Assembly: GCA_932521035.1 (NCBI GenBank)
Contig: OW051493.1
Span: 10,128,001-10,192,000 of the forward strand
Source of the DNA: Oscheius dolichura
Taxonomy: Eukaryota; Nematoda; Chromadorea; Rhabditida; Rhabditidae
DNA: 64,000 nt
Direction of reading: 5' to 3'
Part shown: in pieces, positions 24,370 to 35,900 of the stretch
How the letters are laid out: the number at the start of each line of letters is the position of its first letter
How positions within the stretch are numbered: position 1 is the first letter of the stretch
The notes under the pieces: generated by a model
Databases searched by the model: none
The model's input: the letters and a program-made list of their open reading frames with translations, nothing else
Told to the model about the DNA's origin: nothing
Position numbers and translations under genes: made by a program

Positions 24370-26739
24370 ATGGCTGGCTATCAGCCGGCTTTTAATGCTC
24401 GCCTGATTGCCGAAGTCAAGAAGTATCCCTGCCTTTACAACCACTCGAAGCGGGGATCCGGCGACACCACCGAGAGAATGAGGATCTGGGATCAGATAGC
24501 CGTGGCTGTGGATCCTAACTGCTCAGGTAAGGCTTTCAAATATTCAGAATTCTCTGCTGAAAAAATGGGAGAAAAACGGATAATTTCAATGTTGTTCAGC
24601 GAATTTCGCCCAACACGCACCAAGCAATGACGAAATGCCCGCTGTTTACGCGCGTTGGCGCGCTAAAGTGAAATCCAAAAAAAGAGGAAAACATAAATAA
24701 TGCGAAGACTTTATCACAGGAGATGATCAGACAGACTCGGGAGAGTATAGGACAGGAAGAGGATGACGTTGTCTCCAGGATAGCGGGTAAGGAGAGGACC
24801 ACGGCGGTCGAGTGCCGGCCACCAAACTTCTTGTAAGATACGAGTAGTGGAGGTGTCTTTGGCCGGCAGAGCTGCCTTCTAGAGATCCACCAGATCCGCC
24901 AGGTTTCGAGTAATGGGAATGGCTCTATTCTCCCGAAAGCGGCCTTTTATTCCCAAAATGGATTAGAAAAAGGATTTCTAAAAAGATGCAAGCTCCTTAT
25001 CTTGTATTTTACAGGAGAAACAGAGCTGGATAGCCGAAAAATTGACTGGATTACGGTAACAGCCCGCCAAATAAAAAAACAACGGCGAGTGGCGCGCGTT
25101 GGACGAAATTCGCTGAACAATTTTGAAACATTGCATTTTCCTCCAGATTCTTGACATTTGTATAATTTTTAAATTAGTTATTCATAATCAGCAGACAATT
25201 CTGCATCTTTTTACAGCAAAACAGTATTATTTTTAGGAGAATTCGCCAAGAAGCGCTGGCTCCAGTTGAGGGACCGCTATCGAAAAGAGCTGAAAGTCGC
25301 CATCCGTCAGAATTTCACTTCTCCCGTTAGATGGTGCTATTTTTCTCATCTCTCCTGGTTGGATCCGTATCTCAAGGACAATTTGTATCGTTTTTATGGA
25401 ATTTAGAGTACTGTAATTGTTCAGAGCCCTGTCAGGAGTGGATAGTATCGATTTCAAAGGAATGGAGCCGCTTTTCGCCCATTTGAAGGCAGAATTGGAC
25501 GAGGGGATTGGCGACGAGCCGGGAGATTCCACTCTCTATGAGTCGTCGCTGGACAGAGTACTGGCCGCCACCCAGAGACAGGAAAGCATCAGTCCAGCAT
25601 GTAAGAACCACCCTTTTCTATTAATGAATCCCTTAAATTTAAGTAGAAAACGACGAGTCCGGCCCCCAGAGCGTTGGAACCTCAGGAGATGACGATCGCG
25701 GCGACCTGGGTGGCAACGATTCAACCGGAGAAGAGCAGGGTCTTAAAGAGAATCCCCTCTTCCAGGTGGGACCCAAATCAGTTATCTTTTAATGGGATTA
25801 CTGTAGCAAACCGCGATGCCCTCCTTTTCCATCAAGGACCATATTGTGGCCAGGCAGGCCCAACAGCACCAGATGCAGAAGAATGTCTTTCAAGCGGCCT
25901 CAGCTGCCATGGACTGGCTGAACGACGAGGATCTTCTCTATGGACGGATAATTGGCCTCAAGATGAAATCTATGGAGCAGAAGAAAAGGAAAAGGGTAAG
26001 AATTTCAATTTGGGTTACGGTAGGGCGCCTTCTAGAGGGTTCCCAGCGGTTTTTTGGAGGAATTTTCCGAATTTCCAAAGGCTTTTTGAGTTATTTTCTG
26101 AAATTACCATACGGCCAAAGTCGTTTTCTAGTAGTATCCAGGGGAAATTCCGAGATCGGAGTTAGAATGGGTCCTAGAAGGAGTTCCTGGAAGTTTAGCC
26201 GACTCCCAATGCCTTTTCGTCCTATTTTCTCGGGTTCTTGCGTTTTTGGACCTTTCCTGGAGTTGTCTGGATAAATTTTGAAGTCCTCTTTCACTTCCCA
26301 GTGGACAGAAAAGCCCATTTCCCGGAAAAATTCGTTATTACCTGAAAGAACCCTATAAAATTGGTTCTAAAGCCGAGCGGGGCGCCTAATACCGTTAGGA
26401 GGCTACAGTATCGAGCTCAGATCCCGAAACGGCAGTATAATACCCGGGTTAGCCTTGTTATAGACTTCTGCCTTCGTTTCGGGGCCATTTCAAAAATCCG
26501 GGGTCTCTGAAAGTTCGCTTACTGTGGTTACGGTTGTTTGAGAAGTGGAACAGGCCGCCATCGCCCCCTCTTTTCCACCATTAAACGGTATTTTCCAGAT
26601 ACGTGCTCAAATCCTGTCCCTCCTGGAAGATTCCGACGACGAAGAGAAGCCAGCCTCGAAAATGTCCCGCGAAGACAACGATCTCAACAAGTGTGAAGAA
26701 ATCAGCCCTACCCCTCCTCCTCCTCAAATAGAGCCATAA
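24370..26739 (+). CDS. MADF-domain DNA-binding protein
   Basis: Six exons: 24370-24526, 25237-25384, 25425-25600, 25644-25765, 25807-25995, 26599-26739; all phases match and give 310 residues. Exons 1-2 form an N-terminal MADF (Myb/SANT-like in Adf-1) domain, about residues 8-100, with ARLIAEVKKYPCLYNHSK, the helix RMRIWDQIAVAV, KKRWLQLRDRYRKELK and the closing LSWLDPYLKDNL. The middle is acidic and poor in recognised motifs. Exon 5 has a Gln-rich helix (ARQAQQHQMQKNVFQAA), and the end is charged and Pro-rich (EDSDDEEKPASK). MADF proteins are nuclear regulators, often with a C-terminal BESS motif; a clear BESS was not identified. The second acceptor used, TTAAG|TAG, was chosen because the alternative 3 nt downstream makes a stop. 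Intron 1 carries a captured fragment of dmd-5. Confidence 0.85.
24541..24672 (+). repeat. Dispersed repeat A copy 7, left arm of the intron-1 composite
   Basis: TTCAGCGAATTTCGCCCAAC, GCTGTTTACGCGCGTTGGCG and a shortened 5' part beginning TCAGAATTCTCTGCTG. With copy 8 (inverted) it frames the duplicated dmd-5 block. Confidence 0.8.
24677..25065 (+). pseudogene. Captured copy of dmd-5 exons 1-2 inside MADF intron 1
   Basis: Inverted near-copy of 18165-18557. It keeps the dmd-5 exon-1 acceptor (TTATCACAG|GAG), the ATG, the exon-1 donor (GCGG|GTAAGG), the exon-2 acceptor (TATTTTACAG) and exon-2 donor (ACG|GTAACAG), now on the same strand as the MADF gene. The DM-domain exons are absent, so it cannot make a DNA-binding protein alone. 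Joined to MADF exon 1 (phase 1), its first exon would be read in a frame that reaches a stop within about 20 codons, so inclusion would probably disrupt MADF. Treated as a non-functional gene fragment. Confidence 0.75.
25068..25210 (-). repeat. Dispersed repeat A copy 8, right arm of the composite
   Basis: Inverted relative to copy 7: GTGGCGCGCGTTGGACGAAA, TTGCATTTTCCTCC, AGTTATTCATAATCAGCAG. It ends 27 bp before MADF exon 2. Confidence 0.8.
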
Positions 26740-26937
26740 CCTGCCCCCAATTTCTCCAAAATTTCCTAGTTTTGTACACTTTTCCTCGAGAAATGACCTC
26801 ATATTTATATCTTTCCCCCGCCGCCATCTATCCCTTGCCACATAGAATTCGTCTCTCTCTCCCCACGCCTCTTGCCTTATGTGAAAACAGACACCGGTAA
26901 ACAGATGATAGTTTTGTAAGAAATTAAACAGATTCTG

Positions 26938-26943
26938 AATAAA
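26938..26943 (+). terminator. Polyadenylation signal AATAAA, MADF gene
   Basis: AATAAA about 200 nt after the MADF stop codon, the first canonical signal seen downstream. Confidence 0.4.
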
Positions 26944-26967
26944 AAACGAATATTTTTAACCCATTAC

Positions 26968-28006
26968 TCATTTAGTTATCGAAAAACCGCTGAAAGGCAT
27001 ATCCTCGACTTCGTCGTTGAACGGCTCAAAATACAGTTCCATTTCCTTTCGTGGATCGCATATACGGATGCGACATTTCTGGCCATCTTGGCGGGTAAAT
27101 CTCCAAAAGTTTGCTTTATTTATTGAGCTTAAACTTACTCAAAAAGTTTAGTACCCTTTGTCTTTTCCAGTCTATAGCCATATTTTCTAAAAACAGCAAT
27201 ATATGACGGATAAAACATCGCTCTTCTTATGGCTAGGTACTCTGTTATTGGCTTCTCATCGTTGAACCATTTCTAAATAGAAAAATTTGAATAAAATCCC
27301 GCTTTCCCTCGAATGGAAGCGCTCTGTTCAAATTCTCTATCATTTATGTATTTTTTGCTCTACAGCGTTGCCAACTCTCTTAAGATGCAATTTGCAGAAA
27401 TAGGGTATTCACGCTGTGCAGATAGAGCATTGTAGGCTATACAATTTGTAGCGGAGCGCGCTTACCGAGCGGAGGTTTCTACAAGAGAGTTTATAGTAAT
27501 TCTAAAATTTACTTCAAGGTGTTCCACGACAAAATTCGAGTAGCCATTCACTTCTGCCGACTGAATAACCAAGCCGACTCCTCGAAAATTCCTCAAAATT
27601 TTCGAATTTTTCAATTGACGCTTGACCGAAAATCAGTGTGCAGTGGGGTACGTAGTGGATTTTTTGTGAAATTTTAGATAACATCTTGTAGAGGAGATTC
27701 TGAGCTATCGTTTGACATTAAAAACTTGTAGAATGTTTTAGTAAAATAGGGAGTAAATTCACAAAAGAGAAGAAACCGGCTGCTCTACCCAGAGCCGCGC
27801 CCTACACCCGTAAAATATCGGCAGCAGGGCCAATAGCGACTTCATTTGTATTTTGCTCATCTCTCATACTTTGTCCTACTTACAACTGGCTAAACAGTAG
27901 AGGCCACGCTGTAAATTGACGTATCTAAACCGCGTGCCAAACCACATGTGCCGGCGGGGACTCTTTGCACCCGTTCGCGAAGCTTCGGCCCAAACTTCCT
28001 CGTCTT
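26968..28006 (-). CDS. Unrecognised multi-exon gene or gene remnant
   Basis: Four blocks read like coding DNA on the minus strand: 27884-about 28006 (includes EEVWAEASRTGAKSPRR and RFRYVNLQRGLYCLAS, donor GTAAGT), 27513-27620 (RGVGLVIQSAEVNGYSNFVV), 27155-27272 (WFNDEKPITEYLAIRRAMF) and 26968-27086 (RIRICDPRKEMELYF, then stop). Blocks 2-3 join in phase 0 with a TATTTAG acceptor; the last pair joins only with a weak GTACTA donor and CCAAG acceptor, and block 1 to block 2 does not fit in phase with any good acceptor I see. Local base composition is more AT-rich than the neighbouring genes. No family recognised. Either a real gene with exons I placed wrongly, or a decaying one. Confidence 0.35.
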
Positions 28007-28054
28007 GTTTGAAGTAAACAAGTCAACGTGAAAAAACAACAAAAGAAAATAAAT

Positions 28055-28228
28055 TTATAAGAGATCAATATTTAAATAGATTGTATAGCGTCGTGTTCCA
28101 TTTGGACCGTCGAGCCAGTAGCGGAGGAGACGGTAGCCGGCGAAGAGGCAGGCCCCATAGAAGACGGCCGACTTGGCGGAGGGCAGCAGGGAGCCGGCGG
28201 AGGTGCTCGTCTTGCTCTCTTCTGGCAT
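28055..28228 (-). CDS. Possible 57-residue membrane protein
   Basis: Small open frame MPEESKTSTSAG... with one hydrophobic stretch, about residues 20-38 (AVFYGACLFAGYRLLRYWL), and a short polar tail. A stop lies 18 codons upstream in frame, so the ATG at 28228 is the only start. One predicted helix with basic residues on one side is typical of small mitochondrial or ER proteins, but there is no family match I recognise and no clear acceptor just upstream. It might also be an unrelated frame in the same GC-rich patch (another frame here codes 75 residues). Confidence 0.25.
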   Translation of the reverse strand: MPEESKTSTSAGSLLPSAKSAVFYGACLFAGYRLLRYWLDGPNGTRRYTIYLNIDLL

Positions 28229-28299
28229 TGGACAGGGGAATGAGCCGGATTCCGTCCATTTTAACCATTTTTAGCCGTAAAAAACGGGTCAATTCCCAT

Positions 28300-29921
28300 T
28301 GTACACCTCTGGTTTGGCCTGGGGCGCCGCACCCGTAGAATCTCGGCCAAAAAAGGATCTAGCTGTCGAGTTATTACGCGTGCAGCCTCTGCGCTGCCCC
28401 GAAATTTCCCGGCTGTCCCATCCCGCCACGAAAGTTTACACAAACAACAGAGGACGGGAAAGTCGTCGTGGAAAGACCAAGAGAGGCCGAGTAATCTGAA
28501 CCAACGTTTTTTCGCCCTGATATCCGACTTTTGGCCCCAGGATGTTGACAATCCTGCGGCGAGATTGGCGGGTATCTTTGACTTTTGAACAAACAACAGG
28601 AACCTTCTGTGCCAATAGGAGGCGGCCAAGAAAATGGCATGTGCCGCGCCAACTGGCAAATTCACACTGCACCCAGCCAGCACCCACCTTGTCCCCGAAA
28701 CTAATCCTCCCGTCCCGGCCACCGGCCGGCTGTCTCATCCCTGTCCTGGACAGTCACATCATTCCGGTTCATACAGCACACAGACGACGAGACGATGATG
28801 AATCTGTTGCTGCCCAGGGCAAAAATAAAGCAGTGTAATTGCGTCTAGCTGTATGATACTGCTTTTAAAAAAATGGCATACCGTAATCCTCGGAACGAAT
28901 GAAACCGCTAGGCGAGGGCTGTAAGCGCGCTCTAATCTAACATCCGATTTTTCTCTATTTTCCTCTATTTTTCTCCAATTTTTCATATTCTACAGTAATC
29001 TTCACACTGTAGCATCATATTCTTTAAGAACCCCGTGTTAAAAATTGAGATAAAAGCGAATTAGAGCTGATTTGGTTTGGAGCGCGGTTACAGCACCCTG
29101 CTCTATCGTCCTGTTTATTTTCCTAATTTTCTCCATTTTTAGCCTTTTATTTCCAATTTTTCACTTTTACAGAAAGCAGCACGTTCTAAACATTATATTC
29201 CTGAAGAAAAAATGGTTATAAACACTAGTAGTAATGAATTAGAGCGATTTATATTGGGGCGCGGTTATAGCTCGCGCTTTACGATTTTTGTGAAAATTTA
29301 GGCTAATTCCCCTCGAGACCCTGAACACCTGTTGTTTTGCTTAATTATAACGGGGAAGTAATATGATGGCTAGTAGTTGTTCTGAAAGAGAAGCGAACAG
29401 CCGCCCTACTGTGACTTCCCCCAGCTGGATCTCCACTCCCATGTGTCCCCACCTGCAGCCAGCTGACTTATGCCCCATCGCCCCACGTTATACACCCCCT
29501 TCCCCGACTTATCTAATCGTTTTTCGTCGTTTTTGACTGCGACTGCTAAACACAAATACATGCCATCTGAAAGGAAGAAGGCGGCCATATCAGGCCACTC
29601 CCCCTCTTCCCACGAGGCAGTCTTCTTCCATTATGTCCCCCTGACTTTTCTTCCCTTCCTTATCATGCTTGTCTCACCACCACGTGGGACCGAGTTTAGA
29701 ACAGGCGGAACTTGATTCACTTCTATAAAAGACGCCCAGGGACTGGGAAATCATGGGGCAGACCGTGGAAGAAAGCACGTTGCCGCCGCTTTCCCAGGCG
29801 CGCTTTCCTCCTTTTTTCCCTTACCGTAACCTCCTAGTCCTTTAACCCTCATTTTAATCTGCTCTCTCTCCTCTATATACTAACGCCGTTAACTTCCAGA
29901 ATTTCCAAGAAATTGGCACAA
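28300..29921. other. Intergenic region upstream of the GPCPD1-type gene
   Basis: No supported exon. It holds a repeat C half-site (28325-28352), two related AT-rich blocks each ending in GGAGCGCGGTTA or GGGGCGCGGTTA (about 29079-29093 and 29255-29270), and a TATA box candidate at 29724. Confidence 0.4.
29724..29731 (+). promoter_or_regulatory. TATA-box candidate for the GPCPD1-type gene
   Basis: TATAAAAG in ACTTCTATAAAAGACGCCC, about 170 bp before the likely SL acceptor (AACTTCCAG, ending 29899) and 198 bp before the ATG. Confidence 0.35.
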
Positions 29922-32900
29922 ATGGTAGCGTTCTCTTCCCCTGGAGGCGAGACCCTCCAGCCGGTGCCTGAAACCCTTCCGGAACAGGATAGAACCCCCA
30001 ATTTGGGTGAGTTTTGCCCTTTTTGAACTTTCCTTTAATCTCAGAGAAGATAAGAAGGGGATGTTTAATGCCTCCTGGTCACGGTAACCAATATTTTTCC
30101 CCTTTGCAGTAACCAGGCCAAGGCGGGTCCCGTTGTCGTTGAAAAAACCCCCCTTTGCAGAGCGGGGCAGAACACTGGGGAAAAATCGAAGATTCCATTT
30201 TAAGCGATGAGAAAGTGTTTATTTGCCCGGCTGATCTCTCGCCGCTTGACGGTTTCTCCCCGCTCCTTTGGGTACATTCAGTGCTTCCGTCCTCCTCCGT
30301 TTGACTCAGCCCGAATAAAGCCCAATCATCCCTTTGTTCGTTGAACAGCTGTAAATTGTCCCCCTTCGCTTGCCTGTCCGTCTCTATCGAAATTCGATAT
30401 CCAAAACAAACTGCCACCCCTGACAGTCGACCCTTTGTACTCCCGGGGGCTCCCCTGCCCTCAGCACGCCCTGGCGGCCTGTGCTCGCAGACAGGCCGCC
30501 GCGAGTTGAATCATCCCGGCCTCTGCCATTCTCTCCTGTCTGGGTCCTGTCATTCCGTGCCCTTTCTTCTTTCTTGTTTGTCTTGTCTCCCATGTTTTCC
30601 AGAACTTTGACCACTTTTTTGACCCCCTCCTCCACCATGGGTCCTCCTTATCAGGACATCGGAAGCACAGAGCAGACGCTCACTAAAAGGCATAAAGATA
30701 ACCGCCTTCGCCCATTGTTTGGCTGCCCAACGTTGCAAAAAGTAATGGGGAAATGGGGAGGAGAAACTTCCTCGATAAGGTGATAATCTTAGGGAGAACG
30801 AGCTGGGACAGAGGCCATGAGGAGGCTGTAGGAGCCGATAGCAGACGGATTCCAGGTCGAAAATGAAGCTAAATACCTAAAAAAGGCGCCAGGACCCTGC
30901 CCTCCCTGCCCTTCTTGTCCCCCTTGTCCTCCCTCTACTCTTTGTCTTCCCTGTCCTCCCTGAGGTTGTCATCCTCCCGGGCCTCGCTATGTCCCTGTTC
31001 CCCCTGAGGTCCCATCTCCACCTCCGCCCCCTTCCATCCCGGAGGCTGGCTCCAAAAACATCTCAAAACTGACTGTCCTCCCCGCGTGCCGGGTTCATTT
31101 CAAGTGCACACTGGATTAGAATGTCGCCCTTCCTCTCTGCTGCTGATGTTGGTGTCCCTGCCTGCCCCCACCCGCTTCCTTCTTCTCTCTCTGCCTCGTA
31201 ATAGCCTGCGGTGCAAGGCTAGCCTCCCTCCGCTAGCTTCTCTGCTTCTCTCCCCCCTACAAAGTGTCTGGGCCGGCGTGGCTCACAGCACGTATATTTT
31301 GGGGGTGTGTTAGGCGACGAGGAGGACGACGACTATCGACGACCGACGGCTTCTATCGACTGTCTATCCCCCAAAGAATTTGTGACCTTCGCCGCTCTCT
31401 AACCGGTCGTTATCTCTTCAACCCTTTTTTTACCCTTCCATCCATCTTTTCCTTGATTTTCGGGTCAATATTCAAATTGCGCGCCTTCTTTTGCGTCAAA
31501 TTTCGAAACAAAACCAGCAGATATGTTTATTCCCCCTTCGCAGACATGTGGACGAACCTATAGAATTATGTCTGTCTCGAGGAATCCTAATAATGGCTGG
31601 CTAAATGGAATTTCCGCAATTTCCACCATTTGAAGGGTATTTTTAACCTCTTTTTCCTGATTATTCATTGTTTTCCTACCTGAAATACCCTTTAAACCAC
31701 TCACAAAAGTGTGTAAAAACCGTCGGGATACGAAAAATTTCGTAATTTTTTGTTTCGGAAGAAAAAAAACGGCCGGTTTTGTCATCAGCTCATAAGAGAT
31801 TGAGTGGCGGTCTTTTTCGAGCTTTCTCCCTCTCACACCTGTCACGTTTTCCACCTTTCTCATTGACATCTCATCGCCGTGTCAATGACATCATCCTCGT
31901 TATCCGCGCGGTCTTTTTGGCGCCATTCCATCGCCCCGGCTGAGCAGCTGACTGCCATCGGATTAGGTTATTGCATTGGATTGCGAAATGCGTATCAAAT
32001 TTCCGAAAACTTCCCAACCTCTCTTTACGTCATCTTCTATATTCCCCCTCATTCCTCCAAGTACAAAGTTCGTGTCAATTATACCACCAGGTGGAGGTTG
32101 CAGCTGTCCCTCCCTTTCTGACCAGCGCGATTTTTGACAGCCCGCGTCTGGCGGAACCCTCTCTCTCTCTCGCTCTGCCGCCGTGCAAAAGAGGATGTTT
32201 TCTTTTCTTTTGTTTACAAATGGGGCTATGTGTCATAAAGACCAGGGGGAAGGGCAGACGGGGCAAAGGATAATCTAGGGGGAAGAAATCAACAGACAGA
32301 TGGCGGAACAGGAATATCGATTGGCTTTTCGAACATGATCCTGCTCCCTGCCCTTTTCTCCTTTCTCTGGCCCCCCAGAATTCTTCCTAGCGGCCCTGGG
32401 AACCTCCTTTAGACCCTCCGTAAACTCCCTAGACGGATCTTCGACCCCTGAACTTGTGAGCTTCCCTGTGGAGGCAGTCACGGCCATAAAAACTGTGTCT
32501 CCTCTTCTCTTTTCTGGGAAGTCTTGAGACGCCTTTGAAGCGGATAATCCTCCCTTTGGCGAGATTAGGGGAATATAGATGGATAGCCTGCCCCCCTCCA
32601 CTATTTTGCACTTCCACCACAACAGTCCCAGACAAAAAAAGAAGGGGGAGTGGCTCCACCCATTTGTCCGTCCTCCTGCAAATTTTCCTGTCTGTCTGCC
32701 GCAGGTGATTCTATTTTTGGAATCCCTGGCCCGTCCCCGATCCTCCCTCCTCCTCCTTCCCAGGACTTCTGTAACAGTCCAGAGGTCATTCCACGCCCCT
32801 AGCCACTGGTCTTTCCCTGTTTTCTGCAGTCTGCCCCCTGCCCCTCTCCCCGCCGGCGTCTAGGCTTCTCCTCGCTCTTTTTCTCTCAATATTTGAACTT

Positions 32901-35900
32901 CTCGCGATCGGCTTTCCATCTCCTCACACTTTGGCCCTTTTCCCCTCTCCCCGATACACAATACCCTTCAATGGGTTGTCTTCTTCTTTTATTAGCCTCC
33001 GGGCCATTTTCCCCTCCCCTTCCCAGCTGCTTTTTTCTGCCGTTGCCAAGCTGTCCAAACAAGGCAGTTGAATTGATTTCAAAGTCGAGCCGAAGGGGGG
33101 AAGTTGCAATGAATAGCGAAGCATACAGCTAGCTGTAAAATGGCGCTGCCCCGGCAAATTCCCACATTTAAATCTGCAATCTGTCTAGTAAATTTAAAGG
33201 GGTATCAGTAGCCAGGAAAACAAAAATCCCGTCTTCTCTCCCTCATCCTTTATTTGCTGTCCGTCTGGCGCGGCGGAGCTGGTCACTGGCACCCGCCCCG
33301 CCCGCTTCGCTTCTAGTAATTTTCGCTTGTTTTTCCCTACTGCTTTCCCATCCATTTCCTTTATTAATTCTTACGTTCTCCACACTATTTTCTAGCTTAT
33401 TGTAAGCGCGCCAATGCGGGTAAACAGCGGGCGGCGCGTGTTAGGCGAAATTCGCTCTAAATTGAAATATTGCATTTTTCTCCAATTTTGTGATATTTTT
33501 ATTATTTTTACATCGGTTTTTCGTAATCAGCAGAAAATTCTGAATCTTTTGATACCAAAATTTGCATATAAAAGAATGTTCTTTCAGGCATGGCCTCAAT
33601 GGCCGCAGCGGGCAGAGTCCGCGTCTGCTTTGCCATCGACGTGACCATCCAGCCCAACGAATTCGTCATGGTATGCGGTTCAACTGATGCACTCGGACGA
33701 TGGAATCCGGTGGATGGTCTGCCCCTCGCGAAGGACCCCTCGAGACCGTCAGTTCCTGGTCTTTTTGTATTTTACAGTACCTCCTGACCAGCCCTGCTCC
33801 TATCATTATGTGAGTACTGCCAGCTCCTACCGTATCCCGAACTTTTGTCTCTCTCTTTGCGAATTTTGAATTTTAGACCTTTAATTTTGTCAATTTGGAG
33901 GGCGTCTATGCCCTCTATTAGCTCTGGAGCCAACGCGGTACCCATTTAACGATTTTTTTACCTTTTTTCCTATAAGAAACTTATCACTTTTTAGAGACAA
34001 TACAGTAATCCAAATTGAACCAAAAAAATAGGGAATTCTGTATTAATTGTATGATTTTAGCATCCGATGGAAGGGAGAAGTCACGACAATCGAGCCCTCC
34101 ATCAAATTCCGATACCTCGTGGCCTACAAACTTTGCAGTGACAATGGAGAACGGATTATTATTGGTAAGTACGGTAACCGCGCGCCAAATGCGCGTAAAC
34201 AGCAGACGTTCGTTGCTTGGCGCGCGTTGGACGAAATTCGCTGAACCAAATTGAAAAGCAGCATTTTTCTCCCATTTGTTGATATTTTTATAATTTTTGA
34301 AGTAGTTATTATCGTAATCAGCACAAAATTCTGAATATTGTAACACCAAAAAATGTTTGCTTACCCTTATTTTTTCAGCAAAATGGGAGTGTTTCCGAAT
34401 CCCTCGTCAGATTACCATCCTCCCGGAGCAGAGAAACAACGGCGTCTGCCATGAAGCTTTTGTGGATCTTTTTGGATATTATGGTAGGATCTAAAACATA
34501 GTAACCTTTATTAATCGATTATTTTCCAGCTGGACAACGTCGAATCTCGGAAGGATGGCTGCAACACGATGAAGAACACCAAGTACTGCTCCGAATCCAT
34601 GGAAACGCTCTAAAATTCTATAAATCCACGAAGGAGAGGAAGAATTGCAAGATTAAGATCACTGCCGTGGATGTCCGCTACCAGCCGGTTGGTTTCATCC
34701 ATTTTTACTCATTTTCCCCCATTTTAGACAGTAATTCCGATAAAAAGATACGAAAATGAGATGGATATTGTGGACGAGGAAGAGGAGGACGACATTTTCT
34801 TACCGGAAGGCCCGTATCCCACCCATAGTGACAGTATCGTGGCCGTCTTGTCGGATCCTAATCCTCGCTTCCATCGTCAATCCACTACCGGCGTTGTTTT
34901 CAATAATAATGTGGAGTATCTCATCTTCAAGACTCACTCCGTCGCTGTGGATTATTTGGTACGTTTTTCCTGTTTTTTAACGCTCCAGGACTCAAGATTA
35001 CGCGCGCTCCCGGCTAAAATGGAGCATTCGCTTCGGGACCCACAACAAAATAGATTTCCAGGCTTTCTACGTTGAGGTCTTCTCCGATGAGGCCAAACGA
35101 ATCGGTGGCTGCTATGCTCTACCGTCTTCCCTGGCTGATTCCTTCGGTTCCACCGTCCTCCCCTTCTTGAACTCCATGGGACGGCCAATTGGCCAGATCA
35201 CTGGTAATTCCCCCTTTCCTCTGAGGATACAGTACACTTTTTCAGTTGAATACCTCTTCATCCGTAAGCTGAAACGAGCTGTCCCCTTCCAGTCTATGGA
35301 GACCTCTTTTGCCCGCCATTGGAAGAAGCGAAACGCGGTGGAGGTCGGCCACAGGGGAGCAGGGAATTCCTACACGAAGATGGCCGCCGTGAGGGAGAAT
35401 ACAGTCGACTCGCTGAATACCGCAGCTAAAAATGGAGCAGACTTTGTGGAATTCGATGTCCAGCTGACCAAGGACAAAGTAGGCCACCTATTTTTATTCT
35501 TTTTATCAATTCCTCTACAGGTGGCCGTCATCTACCACGATTTTCACGTCCTCGTCTCTGTCAGCAAGCGGATTGGAGGAGTCCCCAGTGGAGATAGCAT
35601 GGATTTTCACGAGATCGCGGTCAAGGATCTGAAACTGGGACAAGTCAAGCTATTGATGCTGGAGCACGTGAGCAAGAAGTCTGTTCCGGGTAGCCGTCCC
35701 CGCGAGCCGGACGACAACGAGGACGACAGGAAGCCATTCCCCACTCTTGTTGAGGCTCTCACCAAGGTTGACCCAGATGTCGGATTCAACGTGGAGGTCA
35801 AGTATCCTATGATGCAGATGGTAAGCTATTTTCTGAGGGAAGAAATGGACTAAAAATTGGGAGGAGGAGGAGAGTAGGAGACGACTCGATACTGGGTGGT

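Noticed and set aside
28261-28722. 153-residue minus-strand open frame
   Set aside because: No motif, no splice context and competing frames of similar length on both strands in a GC-rich patch.
33741-33800. Short exon TACCTCCTGACCAGCCC after a TTTTACAG acceptor in the GPCPD1-type gene
   Set aside because: It needs a 26-30 nt intron; skipping it (33747 to 34061) keeps phase and gives the CBM20 spacing expected from the vertebrate protein.
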